DNA of 64,000 nt, from positions 29,947,069 to 30,011,068 of the forward strand of contig NC_089598.1 in assembly GCF_019320115.1 (NCBI RefSeq). The letters are read 5' to 3'. Shown here piece by piece: positions 1-12,675 of this stretch. Every line of letters starts with the position of its first letter. Position 1 is the first letter of the stretch. The notes under the pieces were generated by a model. The model did not search any database. It saw nothing but the letters and a program-made list of their open reading frames with translations, and was not told the origin of the DNA. The position numbers and the translations under genes were made by a program. Source of the stretch: Miscanthus floridulus. Taxonomy: Eukaryota; Streptophyta; Magnoliopsida; Poales; Poaceae.

Positions 1-2559
1 CTGCCCGGTCACTATTTTTTCTTTCCACCAGTTTATCATGAGTGATCATAATTTTCACCTATTGTGAGTAACGACAGGTTACTCACACTACTGATACCCT
101 GAGCATAGCAGCTACTCGACCTATACTAGTAGGACTCATAGGTAAGTATATTTATGCATGTAGTTTTCATAAAATGCCTGTAACGTAAATGCATATCATA
201 TGTATATTCAGTAATCATTCAAAAATAGGGGTTATGCACCAGGGCTTGCCTTAGACAGGCTGGGTGTCAACAAAGTCAGCAACAAATGGCTCTGGAGCTC
301 CCTCCTGTACAAGAACCTCCTCCTCGTACTCCTCAATAATTTCCTCATAGTTCCTGTTCGTCCGCAGGCACGAACTCTACCAACTCATGATCAACATGCA
401 TGAAATGATGATGCAACACTTAGTAACATGGTAACAACAACTCTTAAAATAACAATACATCTGTCAAGCTACTAAGTTAGTTCTAACCAACTAAGGTGCT
501 AAGTTACCTACTGTTACCACTAACAAGTAAGAAACATGACATGTACTATCTTAGCAACTAAAGGTATTCTTACTCTTAATACCGATTTACTCTATATATA
601 TAAAACAAGGAGTACTAGCTACTCTATTTATCATCCTACTCTAGTGCTACAAAAATTACAGTGAGCACACAATAATATAATGAGCCTACTGTACAAATTT
701 TAGGGCTAAAGCTATCACCGATTTGCCACAAAAATTCCTACAAATATTAAGCTAAGTAATACAAAGATTTCTAAATTGAATTTATGAATCTATCATTATC
801 ATAGCTAGTTGTAAACTAACTACACCAACAGATAGATAGCATTTTTGTGAACCTAAATAATTTTGTTTCACTATTTTTGGACATCTACAACATTTACTAT
901 CATTTTCCAAAGATCAGCTAAAAACTAAATTGAATAAACCTTTACTAATTCACTAAAAAATAAAAAAACCAAATTCAAACCGCGGCCCACGTCCACGTGG
1001 CGCGCGCGTGCTCGTGCTCCATCGGCGCGGCCCGCGTGGGGGCATGGCCCAGTCGAGCGACGCCAGCCCAAGATGGGAAGGCCCACGCGCTACGGGCATT
1101 TTGCGAAAATGTCCCTGACCTACCGGCAAATCACCCTAAGATCCACGACACTATTCCTACAGTCAGCTACTTCAAGGATAAGCCCTTGGAACAATCTGTC
1201 TTCGCAACAGCGATACCCTCGGGCACCTACGCGCGCACCAGCGTGGCGGCACTGGCACAGGGCGGTTACACCGGCTAGACCAGCCCCACCCCACCGCCAA
1301 TAGCGAGCCGATGCTCACCTAGGCGCAAACTCGAACCATTGGGCGGTGAAGCGATGAACGAAGATGCTGTCATGAGCTCCCTCCATGGTGGCGGACTCCT
1401 CCCTACGACGACGGCCACGTTCCCATGAGCCAAGGCACAGACAACGTGAACAAGCTCAAAATGGGCATCAGCGACTCACCCTGAACCTACTAGACGTGGT
1501 GGATTAACCGGAGACAGGCCGAGTGAGTCTGGCCACGCGCGCATGCCAAGACTCATGACGGTGGCAGTGGCATGAATATGTTAGCAGTGTTGAGCAGGCA
1601 GTAGTAGGTAAATTGGGGTGGGCAGTAACAGGCAGCAACACGGTGAAGCAGGCGGCAGCAGCACGGTGATAGGACAACAGCGCAGCAATGAAGGCGGACG
1701 CGACGCAAGCGGTGAGAACGCACGCGAGCGGCCCAGCGCTCGCAACTGAGGCTAGCAGCCGTGTGAGGACCCACCGAGATAGATGGCAGTGGCAGAGCAG
1801 AGAGGCTGGGGCCGCCGGCACCAGTGTGGTGGCACACGAGTGCATGCTTGGGCGCGACAGTAGGTGGCAGTGGCCAGCAGCGCGGAGCCAGCGGCAGGCC
1901 TGTCCAACGCGGTGGCACATGTGTGGGCATGCGTGCGTGTCAACGAACTAGCGTAGCACACCTAGCCGAGGCAATGGTGACCGTGTCCAAACGCTGAAGC
2001 CGTCTAGGAACGTGCCATGCACGATTTTTAAAGCGGCCCAAAAATCCAACTTGATGCTTCAATTGCTAAGCCACCTATATTACACTCGAGATGGCATGTT
2101 AGGCTATTAAAACAAGCCCTAAGGCCATACCACTACTAAACCCGATTCTTCTACAAAAATTGCCGAACTCAGCTTCGTCAAAGCGTTTTCTAACTTAAGA
2201 AATTTGACTGCGTCTTGATCGGTTTCACGTCGAATTCGATATCCAAGCTATTGAGTATGCTAGCTAGTGAATCCCATTCTTGACCGCAAGTATTTCACCG
2301 CCACCTATGAAGTTTGTACTACAAACTTTATTAAAGTTTCATATATGTGTTCTATAACATTTTCGTTCAACCAAAATTCGTTTAGAACCCTAAGTGATAT
2401 AACGCGACATAAAATACAACATTTGTTTCGCGTTTTCGATGAACGTTTCGAGTCAGAGAAATTGATTTTCACACTATAATTTATACACTCACACATAAAT
2501 ATGATGCTCATGCAGTGTTTTAGCAAAAGACTATACAGTGTGACACCGAGGGTGTTACA
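1..2559 (-). mobile_element. Partial LTR of a long-LTR (Ty3/gypsy-like) retrotransposon, reverse orientation
   Basis: On the minus strand the segment begins TGTAACACCCTCGGTGTCAC at 2559 and runs leftwards off the window. The same opening (TGTAACACCCCCGGTGTTAC) starts the long LTRs at 22117 and 29782. The first bases of the window (CTGCCCGGTCAC, then TTTCCACCA) match the reverse complement of those LTRs near 25100-25140, so about the first 2.5 kb of a related LTR is present. It holds a GC-rich block (about 975-1560) between AT-rich flanks, like its relatives. Short ORFs here are compositional and I see no protein domain. The expected TSD on the right would be CATTG (2560-2564), but its partner lies outside the window. 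Assignment to Ty3/gypsy is inference from LTR type. Confidence 0.7.
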
Positions 2560-2561
2560 CA

Positions 2562-2750
2562 TTGGACACAATAATCTCATTAGGCTCCGACGAGATAACT
2601 GACCCAAAAGACTTAGAAACAATAGAGAAAGCTGATGTTGAAGATGAAGGATATGATCAAGAAGATATTGAGGAGTATGCAAGCATAGAAGATGAGGAGG
2701 AACCAATGGATGAAGAGGTTGAGGAGACTTATGATCCAAATGATTTCTGA
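2562..2750 (+). pseudogene. Acidic C-terminal end of a CACTA transposase-like ORF (fragment)
   Basis: An open frame of about 62 codons, rich in Glu and Asp (EEPMDEEVEETYDPNDF before the TGA), starts right at the junction with the LTR on its left. It therefore lost its upstream part to that insertion or to an upstream exon. It lies just upstream of the tnpA-like gene on the same strand, where the larger transposase (tnpD/TNP2 type) sits in many grass CACTA elements. The fragment has no catalytic motif, so its identity rests on position and acidic composition only. Confidence 0.4.
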
Positions 2751-3093
2751 TTTAGTCATAAACTGCAATTTGGAAAAACTTGCTGTTCCAATATATATAG
2801 TCCTAGTAAAAGCAATGTGATGTAATGCAGTTTGTTATGTCTCACAACCAAAAATGTTGTCAGGACACTTCTTCTATTGTTCAATCTACTATTATTACCT
2901 ATGTGGACTATTCAATTTTAGCTTGTTGTTCACTTTTTCAATTTATTTCTTGTTTATTTACTTGCTGGTTATTCATTTCATCCATTTACCTTTTGCTTTA
3001 GACTTACTATACTGGTTATTTATTTCCTGTGCGGACTTAACTTTTGTCCTAGTTATTTATTCCCTATGCTAACTTACTATACTTTTTGTGAAG
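2751..3093 (+). other. Intergenic spacer of CACTA-1
   Basis: This T-rich stretch lies between the acidic ORF and the first ATG of the tnpA-like gene. The 72-codon hydrophobic frame at 2854-3072 is a product of TTA/TTC composition and resembles nothing I know. A 3' UTR plus a short promoter is the simplest reading. Confidence 0.4.
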
Positions 3094-6000
3094 ATGACTC
3101 GTTGCATTCGTCATGTTCGAACCAATCGTGCTACTAGCAGTCGTGGCTCCCATGGCAGTGCATCTCATGGTACTGGTATAGCCTCTGCTAGTGATGCCAC
3201 CCAAAGGACCAGAGGTGCTCCTTCCAAAGAAGAGCCACCTAAAAATAGGAAGGAAGCCGGGGCGCCAGACAGAATTAGCACTACCTAAGCTAGGTACTAA
3301 GGTGGCTCTTAAACCAAGTGGTGATGAGTGAGTACATTACTAATTGATGGTTCATGTTATTATAAATATTTGAACACCTCAATACAACAAATATTTGTGA
3401 CTGCTGGCAGTTTAGCTATGTAAACAATGACAACAAGAATGCCCCTTACAAATACATGACTCAACTTAGAGTCATTCTTAAGAGAGAATACTCTGGTGTG
3501 GTTGAGGACAGAGATGAGAATGGTGCACTCATTAGGAAGCATGCAGCACTGGATTGGGCAGATTATTTTTTTCTAGATCCTGGGAAACAATCGGGAGTGT
3601 CAAGTGCAGATCGTGTGCTTTCTGAATTTTGGGTAAGCAACACATTATTTTTCAAGGTAGGAGTAGAACTTGCATAAATAAGTTGCTTTTGTTGATCTAG
3701 CTTGTCTTGTACACATGCAGCGCTTGTTTGAAGTCAGTATAGAAGACCAAGGAGAGGCTGATCATGTTCTTGAAAAATGTTTGAAGAAAAGGGTGAAGGA
3801 CCTAATGTATCAATCCCGTGTGGATTGTGTGAAGGAGTACTACAGGGATCCCAATGGCAACACAACTGATGATGCACAAGCTCGCCCGATACAGCTGTAG
3901 TATGAACAATACTTGGCTGGTAGGCTAAAGTGGTGTAATGATGAGGTGTGTCCTAAGCTGTGTGCTTATTGGTGCATAGACGATTTCAAGGTAAAACGAG
4001 CGAGAGCACAAGAATGTCACTTCAAATCACAAGATATTGCTCAAAATCATGGAGGATCTAGGCCATTTATGGAGACACAACAAGTTCTAGTATGCTACCC
4101 TTGCTAATGAGTATCTTGTTATGATATTATGCTAGAAATATAGGCATGGCCATGTGGTGTTGACTAGAGTTACTAGCTTATGAATGATTTGAAAATGGTT
4201 ATTTGGCCACTTATGCTAAGTAGTCGAGGTGCTGATTGTGTGCTGATTGTATTTCTGTATGTCATAATCAGTTGTTTTTTACTAGAAATCTGCATGTCTA
4301 CTAGAAATCAGCTGGTCAGTAAGTTCTGTGTTTTTGTATGCCAAATCTGCATGTTCTTTACATTGATAACCTATTCTATCTTTGTACGAAAAGAACTTCG
4401 GTCCAGCAAAAGCAACACCTATGAACACATTTGTTGTTGTTGGTATTTTTAAACGTACTCAGATAAATCCACAAATGCACGGATACCGCTGTAGCTTTCA
4501 CCTAGGAATATTCCAGAGTATCGTATTTATCCACACGGAAACAATGGTTAAAGAAGTTGAAAGTTCACCATCATATATCTACTAACTAGTTTAACGACTA
4601 GACTAAAGTGGGGGTAAGTGATGATAATTATAAGAGTTATTAATAATGACACACACATAGGAGAATTCCAAGGTAAAATAAATGAGCAGTCTAGCTAAAT
4701 TGAGAGGACAACGGGTGAGATCAAGGTTCCTAAATACTTCTCTATTACTTTAGTTCTATTCTAGCAGTACAATGGGTGAGATCAAGGTTCCTAAATACTT
4801 ATCTATTAGTTTGGTTCTATTCCAGTTTAGACTAGAAGGTATAACTAAAGCATGAGTAGATATAGCGATCACACACAATAACACTTTAGGACATTAGAAC
4901 ACTAGTCATAGAAAGGGATGAGAAAGGGACTAGGAAGCTCCGACTATGGTCCTACAAACATGAACCCGAACGTGGTGGACTATGTCGGCCATCAGGGCTG
5001 TCACCACCTGGGGCTACCACAACTATCCATTGGGTTGGGTGCAATCTCAGGTAACTTATAGTCTAGACACCACGACTATACTATCGATTACTACTCTAAT
5101 AATGTACTATAACTAGAGAACTCGATGCGAGCGGAGATCCCATGCTAAGGTACAATAACTATACTAACCATACACATGAAAGACATAAAACTAAATAGAG
5201 AAGACAACTATATTAAAGCTTAAGTCTTGCAAAGGTAAGATACAAAGATATACCTGACCTTCGAAGATTTCTCCAGAACCTGAGCATAGCTCAACTCTCC
5301 CTAACTCTCAACTAGAGCAATTATACTTCTACATCTTGAGAGCTTTGTGGAGATTTCTTTCTTGTGGTGTATCTTGATATGAATGAGTAATGGCTCTCAA
5401 TGGATGCCATAGGAGGAGGGTATGTGGAACCTTATATAGGCGGTACCAGGGGTCCTGTGGGCCCAAGAATCCATGGCAACATTAAATTTGAGTCTTCGAA
5501 TCGAACCGACCTTGAGCAACAGCATAGATTGAACCTAGGAGGCGGTGGGAAACTGACATACGAAGGAGAGCCTAACATGTGGGTCCCATAGGCCGCCCAG
5601 CCTAGTGGTGGGGCTGGTCGGCCCCCCTGTTAGCCTCTTGGCTCAATCTTCGGTGGTTTGCCTTCTGGATGATTCTAGAGTATTCTTAAATCGGTTTCGT
5701 CGTAGATAAACATGATTTGATCTGACGATTGGGTCCACCTTGCTTGTTTTCTGAATAAATCCTCCTGCATACACAGATTCACCAAAACTTGTGGAATTTA
5801 TTAGTTTAAACCCCTAGACCTATGTTTGGTGATAAAATTAAGTATATATGCAGGATATGTTGATGATTTATGATTGATGTTAATAACCGTCAACAGCTGT
5901 GATGAAACATGGTTTCAAAAGTGTGGATAGCACTGGTAGTAGTGGTCCAATTAGTAGTCAGAAAGCACAAAAACTCATTGTAAGCACACTCTACTTTGAC

Positions 6001-6402
6001 ATATGGAAACCATTTACTTTTCAGATTCTCCTTTTATAGTGCAAGTGACTACTTTATGTATGAACATTGTTTCTAGAATGACTATATGTCAGCTGTTAGG
6101 AGGGTTGCATGCCCAAATGAAGTGGATGGAGAGCATGAGCACATGGAAGTGGAAGGGATGTGGAAGAGGAAAGCCAGTAGGTGCATGAGCAAGAATTGAA
6201 TGGCAAAGTCTTGTATGAGCTCTCTGGTGGCACACCCCATGGATGATTTTCCATTACAAATGGTGTTGTTAGGGTAGCCGCGAAGGAAAACAATATATGT
6301 CCATCAAATTTTGTTTCAATGCAAAGCATGGCACAAGAAGTTGCACACCTATGATGTGAAAATACAAGGCTACAACATGAAAAAAATAGTGCAGGCAAAG
6401 TG
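3094..6402 (+). pseudogene. CACTA tnpA-like gene (Ptta/En/Spm family), exons 1-5, broken
   Basis: The protein encoded here resembles plant Ptta/En/Spm (tnpA-type) proteins, which bind subterminal repeats of CACTA elements. I read exon 1 from ATG 3094 to about 3327 (with a frameshift near 3255 and donor GTGAGT), exon 2 at about 3410-3632 (donor GTAAGC), exon 3 at 3721-4089 (acceptor ATGCAG, donor GTATGC), exon 4 at about 4388-5979 interrupted by a solo LTR, and exon 5 from 6076. Diagnostic stretches are ALDWADYFFLDPG, GVSSADRVLSEFW, KRVKDLMYQSRVDC, LKWCNDEVCPKLCAYW and SQDIAQNHGGSRPFMETQQ. Breaks are a TAG at 3898-3900, a TGA in exon 5 near 6196, and no clear acceptor before exon 4. The gene continues after Sirevirus-1 at 20019. 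Confidence 0.8.
4438..5896 (-). mobile_element. Solo LTR (1459 bp) inside a tnpA exon
   Basis: The segment reads TGTTGGTATTTT...ACCGTCAACA, with TGTTG/CAACA ends, and is flanked by GTTGT (4433-4437) and GCTGT (5897-5901), a 5-bp TSD with one transition. Removing it and one TSD copy rejoins the tnpA frame (ATGAACACATTT, then GTTGTGATGAAA). No internal domain, primer site or second LTR is present, so it is a solo LTR left by recombination. A TATA box on the minus strand (TATATAAG, 5431-5438) and the common TGTTGACGG opening on that strand suggest minus orientation. A purine/pyrimidine run lies near 4610. The superfamily is not determined; Ty3/gypsy is likely. Confidence 0.8.
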
Positions 6403-6708
6403 TGAAAGGTCCTAATGGCTAGAGGGGTGTGAATAGCCTATAAAAATTTCTACAACAACACTATGCAAAATGGTTAGACAAATATGAGGCGAAGCGAATA
6501 TTGTGCTAGCCTACTAAGAATGCAAGCTACCTACCATAATTCTAGTTGTTATTTTTTATAAGCACTCAAAGGCTATGTCACTACACAAAATTAGTGGGCT
6601 CTCAAAGACTAACTAAAAGCCTCACAAACCACTAGATGAGGATCACACAAGCCATGTGTAATCCATTAGAGTTGCCTTTTGTGATCTCCCATGAGGAAGG
6701 CACAAGAA

Positions 6709-9700
6709 TGTCATACCCCAAAATTTCTAATTTTGGGTTGTGCATAGAAAACACTAATTAAAATAAATGTTTTGATATTTGGATAGAATTTACCAATCTT
6801 AGTTTGAACTAGCGTAAATTTAGTTATAGGAAAAATGTGAATTTTCAAGCTTTTCCAAATTAATTTGACGAGCTATTGCTTGATGTGATGCTTGGTTGTT
6901 GATTTATTTCATGTTGTGAGAAAAGATTTTTTAAATGCGTTTAGTATGTCGATCTTCTTTCTCCAGCAATTCTTAGTATTTCTCACGGATCAAATTCCTT
7001 GTTTTCCAACTTAATATTTGCTTGAGAAGTATCCTAAAATCTTTTCCATGAAATCCAAATCACTCCTTCCTGCTCACTATTCATCAACCTATCTCCATGG
7101 ATACCTCGGGAATTTCTTCGGCTTTTTCCGAAACTTGTTCCCACTTGTTTGTGAGCATAATCTAATTTTCAAATGCTCCAAAATATCTTTTCATGAGCTC
7201 CAAATACTTTATTTGGGTTCATTATGTTCAAAAGTGTCTTGGAGAATTTTCCTAGAATTTTTGGAGCCATCGGAGTATTTTTCGTGGGCTAAAAATCAAT
7301 TCTGGACTTTTCTGGAATTATTTTAATCCCAGAATTAATTAAATCCGAAAATAATAAAATATCTTGTTTTTCCACCGACCTCAAAACCCAACACTATATA
7401 TATGCTGGTGTTCCTCTCGACACGAGCTTTCCAGAAGTACGGCCCGTTTCGCGAGACGCCACCCGTAGCTCGCTACATCTATCGCCGAAGTTCAGAAAAA
7501 CTAGATTTCCGGCGAACTTCCGGCGAGCTTTTCCGGCCATCTCGTCTATTCCCGACGACAACCGCCACCACTAGAAGGTAGCCCTCTTCGTCCTCTATGC
7601 TGTCATCTCTTTGTTTTCACGAATCCGTGATCGTTTGATTGTTTCCCTAACGGTTCTCTCTCTTTCCCGACGAGGACATCCATGGCCGGCATCTTTCCTT
7701 CTCCGTTCCGGCCAGAGCTGGTCCCGTGCGCCGCCACCAGGAGGTCGACCGTGCAGCCGCGCGTTCACCCCCGCGCTTCGGCCCCTGGTCACGCGTGCCC
7801 TGCTTGGCAGGGCAAGGCCGCCGACGCACACGGTGGTGCGGGTCAGCCCAGCTCTGTGGGCCATGTGGCCTGGCGTCACGCCGCCGCCGGCCGCAACTGG
7901 TCGGTCACCCCTCCTTGCTGGTCGAGGCCCCCTCCTCTCCCTGCGTGGTGGAACAAAGCAGCAACAGCAGTTTCCCCATGGCTGCGTAGGTGAAGACGAA
8001 CAGAGGTGCAAGATGAACGTAATTTCGAGTTTGCCACCTAGTCTTTAATCTCCGTTTCTTCGTTTTAAATCCGGTTCGAGTAGTTCTTGTCGCGTTAGTT
8101 TCGTAAAGTCACGCTCTAAGCAGTAGCACTAACGCATCTTATGTCACCCAATTATAAATTTATTGATTTAAATATAATTTGATTAGTACTAATTTAATTG
8201 TTTTCTAATTAAAAGCAACGTAGAGTTGTAATTCCATTCTTTTTGTGTTGCGACCATGCCGATGTAAACTATATGATAGCAATGACTTTAATCATGTTAC
8301 ATGCTTGTAAATTTTATAAATAGAATATTAAATGGATTAATATGCCTGCGACTAGTTTTCCAATTTAAAAGTCATATATATGTATTATAAGTTTGCTTAG
8401 TTTAACAAGACGTCAGATAAAGTTCTATTAGAGGTTCTCACATGTTCTTTTATTTTGAAAAGCTAAAGTTTATTTTGGTTAAATAATACATGCTAGTTTA
8501 TAAATTAAAATATGATTAGTTTAACCATATTACATATATTAGACGTAGATGCTCTCAAATATTTATTTCTTTTGCAAAGTAAATTTAAAATGACTTTAAT
8601 ATGTTTTTTCATATATAGTTAAACATGTTGGTTCAATTTATATATACATGCAACTAGTTTTATAACTAAAAATCAATATATAGGTTTTATACTTCGGTAT
8701 TTTATATATAAATATTAATATGATGAATTGTTATCACCAATGTACTTTTGAGTTATAAGTTATTTAGCTTAAGCCGCATGATATGTACTTTGAGTAGGTG
8801 TTTCACATGTCCTTTTATTTTTCAAAGTTAGTGTTTAATTTGCTTAAATATATAACAAAATTGATAGGTAACATATGACTAGATTTAACTTGGCTTTTAA
8901 ATTGAATTATGAGTTGACTAATCTGAACTAATAACCACTCTCTGATTTTGTTTAACTAAAATTAATCAAGCTTGTAGTCATCTCTTTTCTTGTATAATTT
9001 AAAACTCTGTTAGTCGTTTCTTTTAAAGATAGTTCGGTTATCGGTGTTTCTTGCGTTCCTTTGATCGTAGCAACGAGCTCTCTCTTAGCACGTTGTTTTA
9101 AAGCTCTTGCTCTGCTGTTCTTAGTCTACTTTGTTTCCTTGTATGTTTGTTGGTGTGCTTGATCCGCGAGTAGAACCAGAATTGTTTGTAAGCGCCGGTG
9201 ATCAGAAGCTGAGTATCGAAGCTACAGAAGTTGCAGAATGGAAGATAGAGTGAGGCTTCTGAAGCAAGTTGCTTGGGTGTAAAGCAAGACTAAGGCAAGT
9301 ATAGCTTGGGTTTTCTTTCTGTGACCATGATCTTGAAAACTTGATTAATGAATATGCTATAAACATAAACGAGATGACTTTTTAGCAATATAAGGACTTG
9401 TCTTGTTATCCGGGATTTAACGTACAGCTGTGAGGGCTATATGGCTCTGGCTCTAGTCGCTTGAGAAACCCTTTTCTAGCTGGTTAGAGGTCTACGAGTT
9501 GGGTATAGGACAGCCTCTGTCCTGTTGAGCCTAGCTTTGGAAGCAGCCTTTTACTTTATTTTTGGAAGGGGGGTTCCTATATCTAATGACCCTGCGGCCC
9601 TGGCCGGTTAGACGAGCTCTTGGGTGGCTTTATATGGTTCTCTGTGTTTTGGGCCTAGCTAACCCAGGCATATGAGAATCATAACTCACAGTGAAAGTGT

Positions 9701-10203
9701 ACACCTCCGCGTAGAGTTTAATAAACTGGTATACTAGCCGTGCTCACGGATACGAGCGGCCTTGGAACACTTACATAAGGGATGATGACTTTTACTTGTT
9801 AAGATGATCATTTATGTTAATTGTTTAAGATATTGATTATTCATGTTCATTGATCATGTGGTTATGGAATACACTACCTTGTTGTTATATTTGCTGAGTT
9901 CGACATGGACTCACCCTTGCAATTTCCCCCACACCTCAGGCTGGATATCAGTTTGCTAGAGTCTGAAGGAGTTAGGCTTGTGATCAACCAGTCAGTTGGA
10001 TCCAGTGGAGTGAAGTCTGCACCCGGAGATCAGAGTTGTCTATCCGGTGATTGTTTTCTAAGGTTATCTCTTTTGCTAAGTTCGCTATATATTAAGCATT
10101 CTGAATTGATACTGCCCCTTCATTTGTAGCTATATGTGAGATTTGATTTCCAGGGCTCACATATGGTGTGCATTCGGCTTTGTCCTTGAAACTAGGTGTT
10201 ACA
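6709..10203 (+). mobile_element. 3.5-kb solo LTR of a long-LTR retrotransposon
   Basis: The segment opens TGTCATACCCCAAAATTTC and closes AAACTAGGTGTTACA. Both sides carry AAGAA (6704-6708 and 10204-10208). The right-hand Sirevirus-1 LTR near 18668 supplies the empty site (GGTACAAGAACCCCTC). There is no coding capacity, no primer site and no second LTR. The GC-rich block 7600-8000 gives shadow ORFs on both strands; AT-rich DNA follows. TATATATA at 7395-7402 lies just before the GC-rich block and could be the LTR promoter. Length and style resemble long-LTR Ty3/gypsy elements of grasses, which is inference. Confidence 0.8.
7395..7402 (+). promoter_or_regulatory. Putative TATA box of the 3.5-kb solo LTR
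   Basis: TATATATA is followed within about 40 bp by CTCTCGACACGAGC and a GC-rich leader-like block, the usual arrangement at the U3/R boundary. The call rests on composition and position only. Confidence 0.35.
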
Positions 10204-11201
10204 AAGAACCCCTCATAAATGTCGACGATCGGAGCCAGCAACAATCACCAATAGCCGCTCAACAATCAACCAATCATCGGGTCGTCTATGTGTTGGCAAA
10301 CACCAATAGTAACAAGAACTCCACCAGCCCAAATCACCCATGCCACAAGATGCTAGAACACTAAGAAATGCACTAGAGGCTCTCGAATCTCACTCAAGAT
10401 GATGAAATCAAGTGTGCAAGTGAGTGGAGTGGTGTGCTCATCTCTCAAAGGGTGTATGCAGCTGTTAGAAGTGCCAAGAGAGTGGCCAAGGCCAGCCACT
10501 AGCTCTATTTATAAGCTCACAAGCAAATAGAGCCGTTACCCCTTTGAGTCAGCTTCTGTGGGGTCAACGAACATGTTGGTGTGGCACCGGACATGGGGTG
10601 GTGGTGCCCCCCAACGGTCAAATCCAACGGCTAGTTTGACTGTCAGCGGTCACCGAACAGGCGGTGGTGGCACCGGATAGGACCCTAAAATCCATGCTCT
10701 CTGGAAAAATGGGGCAGTGCACCATTTAGGGGTGGCGGTGCCCACAGTGGTGCCCAACTCCAGTTCACCCGCTCTCTGTTGAAAAGGGGTGGTGCCACCG
10801 GATAGGGTGACGGTGCCCACGGCGGTGCACCATCGCGCTTGCGGCGGTGCACACTACCACTTCCGGTGCCAGCCCCTGCACCAGCCCTTCTCAGCCACGT
10901 CTAGGTGGGCACGGCCATAGGGGTTGTGGTGCCACTGGACAAGGGGTGGCGGTGCCCCCTAGAGCACCTCCCTCTCGGCCTCCTTTGTCAATCACCGCCA
11001 TAGGGGTGGCGGTGCACTGGACAGGGAGTGGTGGTGCCCCCGTGGCAACACCCCGAGCCTAGCAACGCCTCCTTTTCTTCACCTTTCTCACCACCTTTGC
11101 AAATGTGCTAACACTCCCAGTGTTTTACCATCACATGCAAGTGTGTTAGCATTTTCACAATCATTTTTCAAAGGTTATTCACTTCTCACTGATTGTACAC
11201 T

Positions 11202-11264
11202 AGGCCTAAAATGCAATGGAAGTATTTCAACTAGGCCTAAAATGCAATGGAAGTATTTCAACAC
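11202..11264. repeat. Short tandem duplication inside the Sirevirus-1 3' LTR
   Basis: About 30 bp (ACTAGGCCTAAAATGCAATG and the next ten bases) occurs twice head to tail here but once in the 5' LTR (19657-19690). It is a recent local duplication private to this LTR. Confidence 0.7.
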
Positions 11265-11593
11265 CTAGTGGCACTAGATGATCAAGTTGTCCGATAAGAG
11301 CTCCCCTCTTAATAGTATGACCATCTATCATAAATTTGAACACACTCCCTAAGTGTCTCGATCACCAAACCAAAAAGCTCCTATTAAGTTTCACCTTTGC
11401 CTTGAGCTTTTTGCTTTTCTCTTTCTTCTTTTCCAAGTCCAAGCACTTGATCATCATGGTCACCACACCATCATCATGATCTTCACCATTGCTCCATCAC
11501 TTGGAATAATGCTACCTATCTCATGATCACTTTGATAAACTAGGTTAGCACTTAGGGTTTCTTCAATTCACCAAAACCAAACTAGAGCTTTCA

Positions 11594-12675
11594 ATCTCTC
11601 CCTTCTTGGTAATTGATGACAACCCTTTCACAAAGATATGAATTGAAATTCAATTGAATTCATGTTGCTTGCCCAAGCATATTTACCATGTATAAAGAAA
11701 TATGGACAAGTTTCATGAACCCCAAATGGCATATATGCATGGAATTGAGTTATGGGAGAGTAATGTCTACCAAATGATGCTAAGGTATAAGAGATGGACC
11801 TTTAAAGCATGATACCAATCGGAGTGCACCAATATACCATACTTAGCACCATTAGTAACTAGACATGCACACAAAAACTAGAATACCTTATGAGATCAAC
11901 ATTAGAATCAAGGGTCTAGTTTTCATAATATAAACACAAGTCTAGTTACACAACCTATGCATGCTAGTTTTTCATTTCATCATTCAAACCTACAACTAGC
12001 ATACACCACACAAGCATGGAATTTTAAATTTAAAACTTATGCCATGCAAGCAAATATATGAAATGCACATCCAAATGCACCAATCAAGTTTATGAGCTTG
12101 CTCCCCCTACTTGTGTGCTCAAAATTTTAATTGATCCCCTTACTTTCTTAGATCTCTCCCCCTATGTCAAAATTCTCCCCCTTTGTCATTTAACCTTATC
12201 TTTGTGCAATTTCTCCCCCTTTGTCATCAATGACCACAAAGGTTTAATTTTAGATAGGTTAAGATTATCAATGTCAATCAATGGGGTGAGGATCATTTTC
12301 CCAAAATTAGTCCAATCTAGAACACTTACCAAAGATATTTAACTCGGTTTGATCCAAGGACAAGCTTCTTCACACCTCCAAATAAGGGTTATCTTGTACC
12401 ATGTTGAGTTAAACACTTGTAGCTCATTTTCTAGATCAAACACTAGGTTCACAAGCCCACAAACATGTTATATGCTACCACTAGATCAAGTCAAGCATAG
12501 AAGCAATAGTGGTACTATACAAGCATCAAATTCATTTGATTTTCGTTAATGAGCCTAAAAGACAAGAGGAATGACTAGATGCACTAAACATGTCTTAGCA
12601 AGGATGTATGCCATGTCAATCAACTTTTACCTCGGTTGCTCGAAGGAGAGGCATGTTATATAAGTGGAGGGTGCA
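11594..12675 (-). promoter_or_regulatory. Sirevirus-1 3' noncoding region with multiple polypurine-tract-like motifs
   Basis: The primary polypurine tract abuts the 3' LTR (11594-11607, read on the minus strand as purines). CTCCCCCT boxes recur near 12098, 12152, 12173 and 12210, the last three followed by (A/T)TGTCA. Repeated PPT-like boxes at this place are a known Sirevirus trait. The short plus-strand ORFs here (12058-12549) are shadows. Confidence 0.65.

Larger units (their letters stand above)
6403..11593 (-). repeat. Sirevirus-1 3' LTR (interrupted by a solo LTR)
   Basis: The LTR consists of 6403-6708 and 10209-11593, about 1.69 kb after removing the inserted solo LTR and one AAGAA. 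It aligns with 18048-20013. It lacks about 325 bp present at 18283-18607 in the other LTR. The break lies at a short AGA repeat (CACTAGA / CACAAGA), so deletion by illegitimate recombination is likely. The minus-strand TATA box TATAAATA is at 10506-10513. A GC-rich minisatellite-like stretch (10560-11060) repeats GGTGGCGGTGCC. Confidence 0.85.

Noticed and set aside
2854..3072. 72-codon hydrophobic ORF that looks like membrane segments
   Set aside because: The T-rich spacer of CACTA-1 produces Phe/Leu codons by composition; it has no start context or homology.
7595..8048. Overlapping ORFs of 138-145 codons on both strands
   Set aside because: This is the GC-rich block of a solo LTR with the same compositional bias and no recognisable protein.
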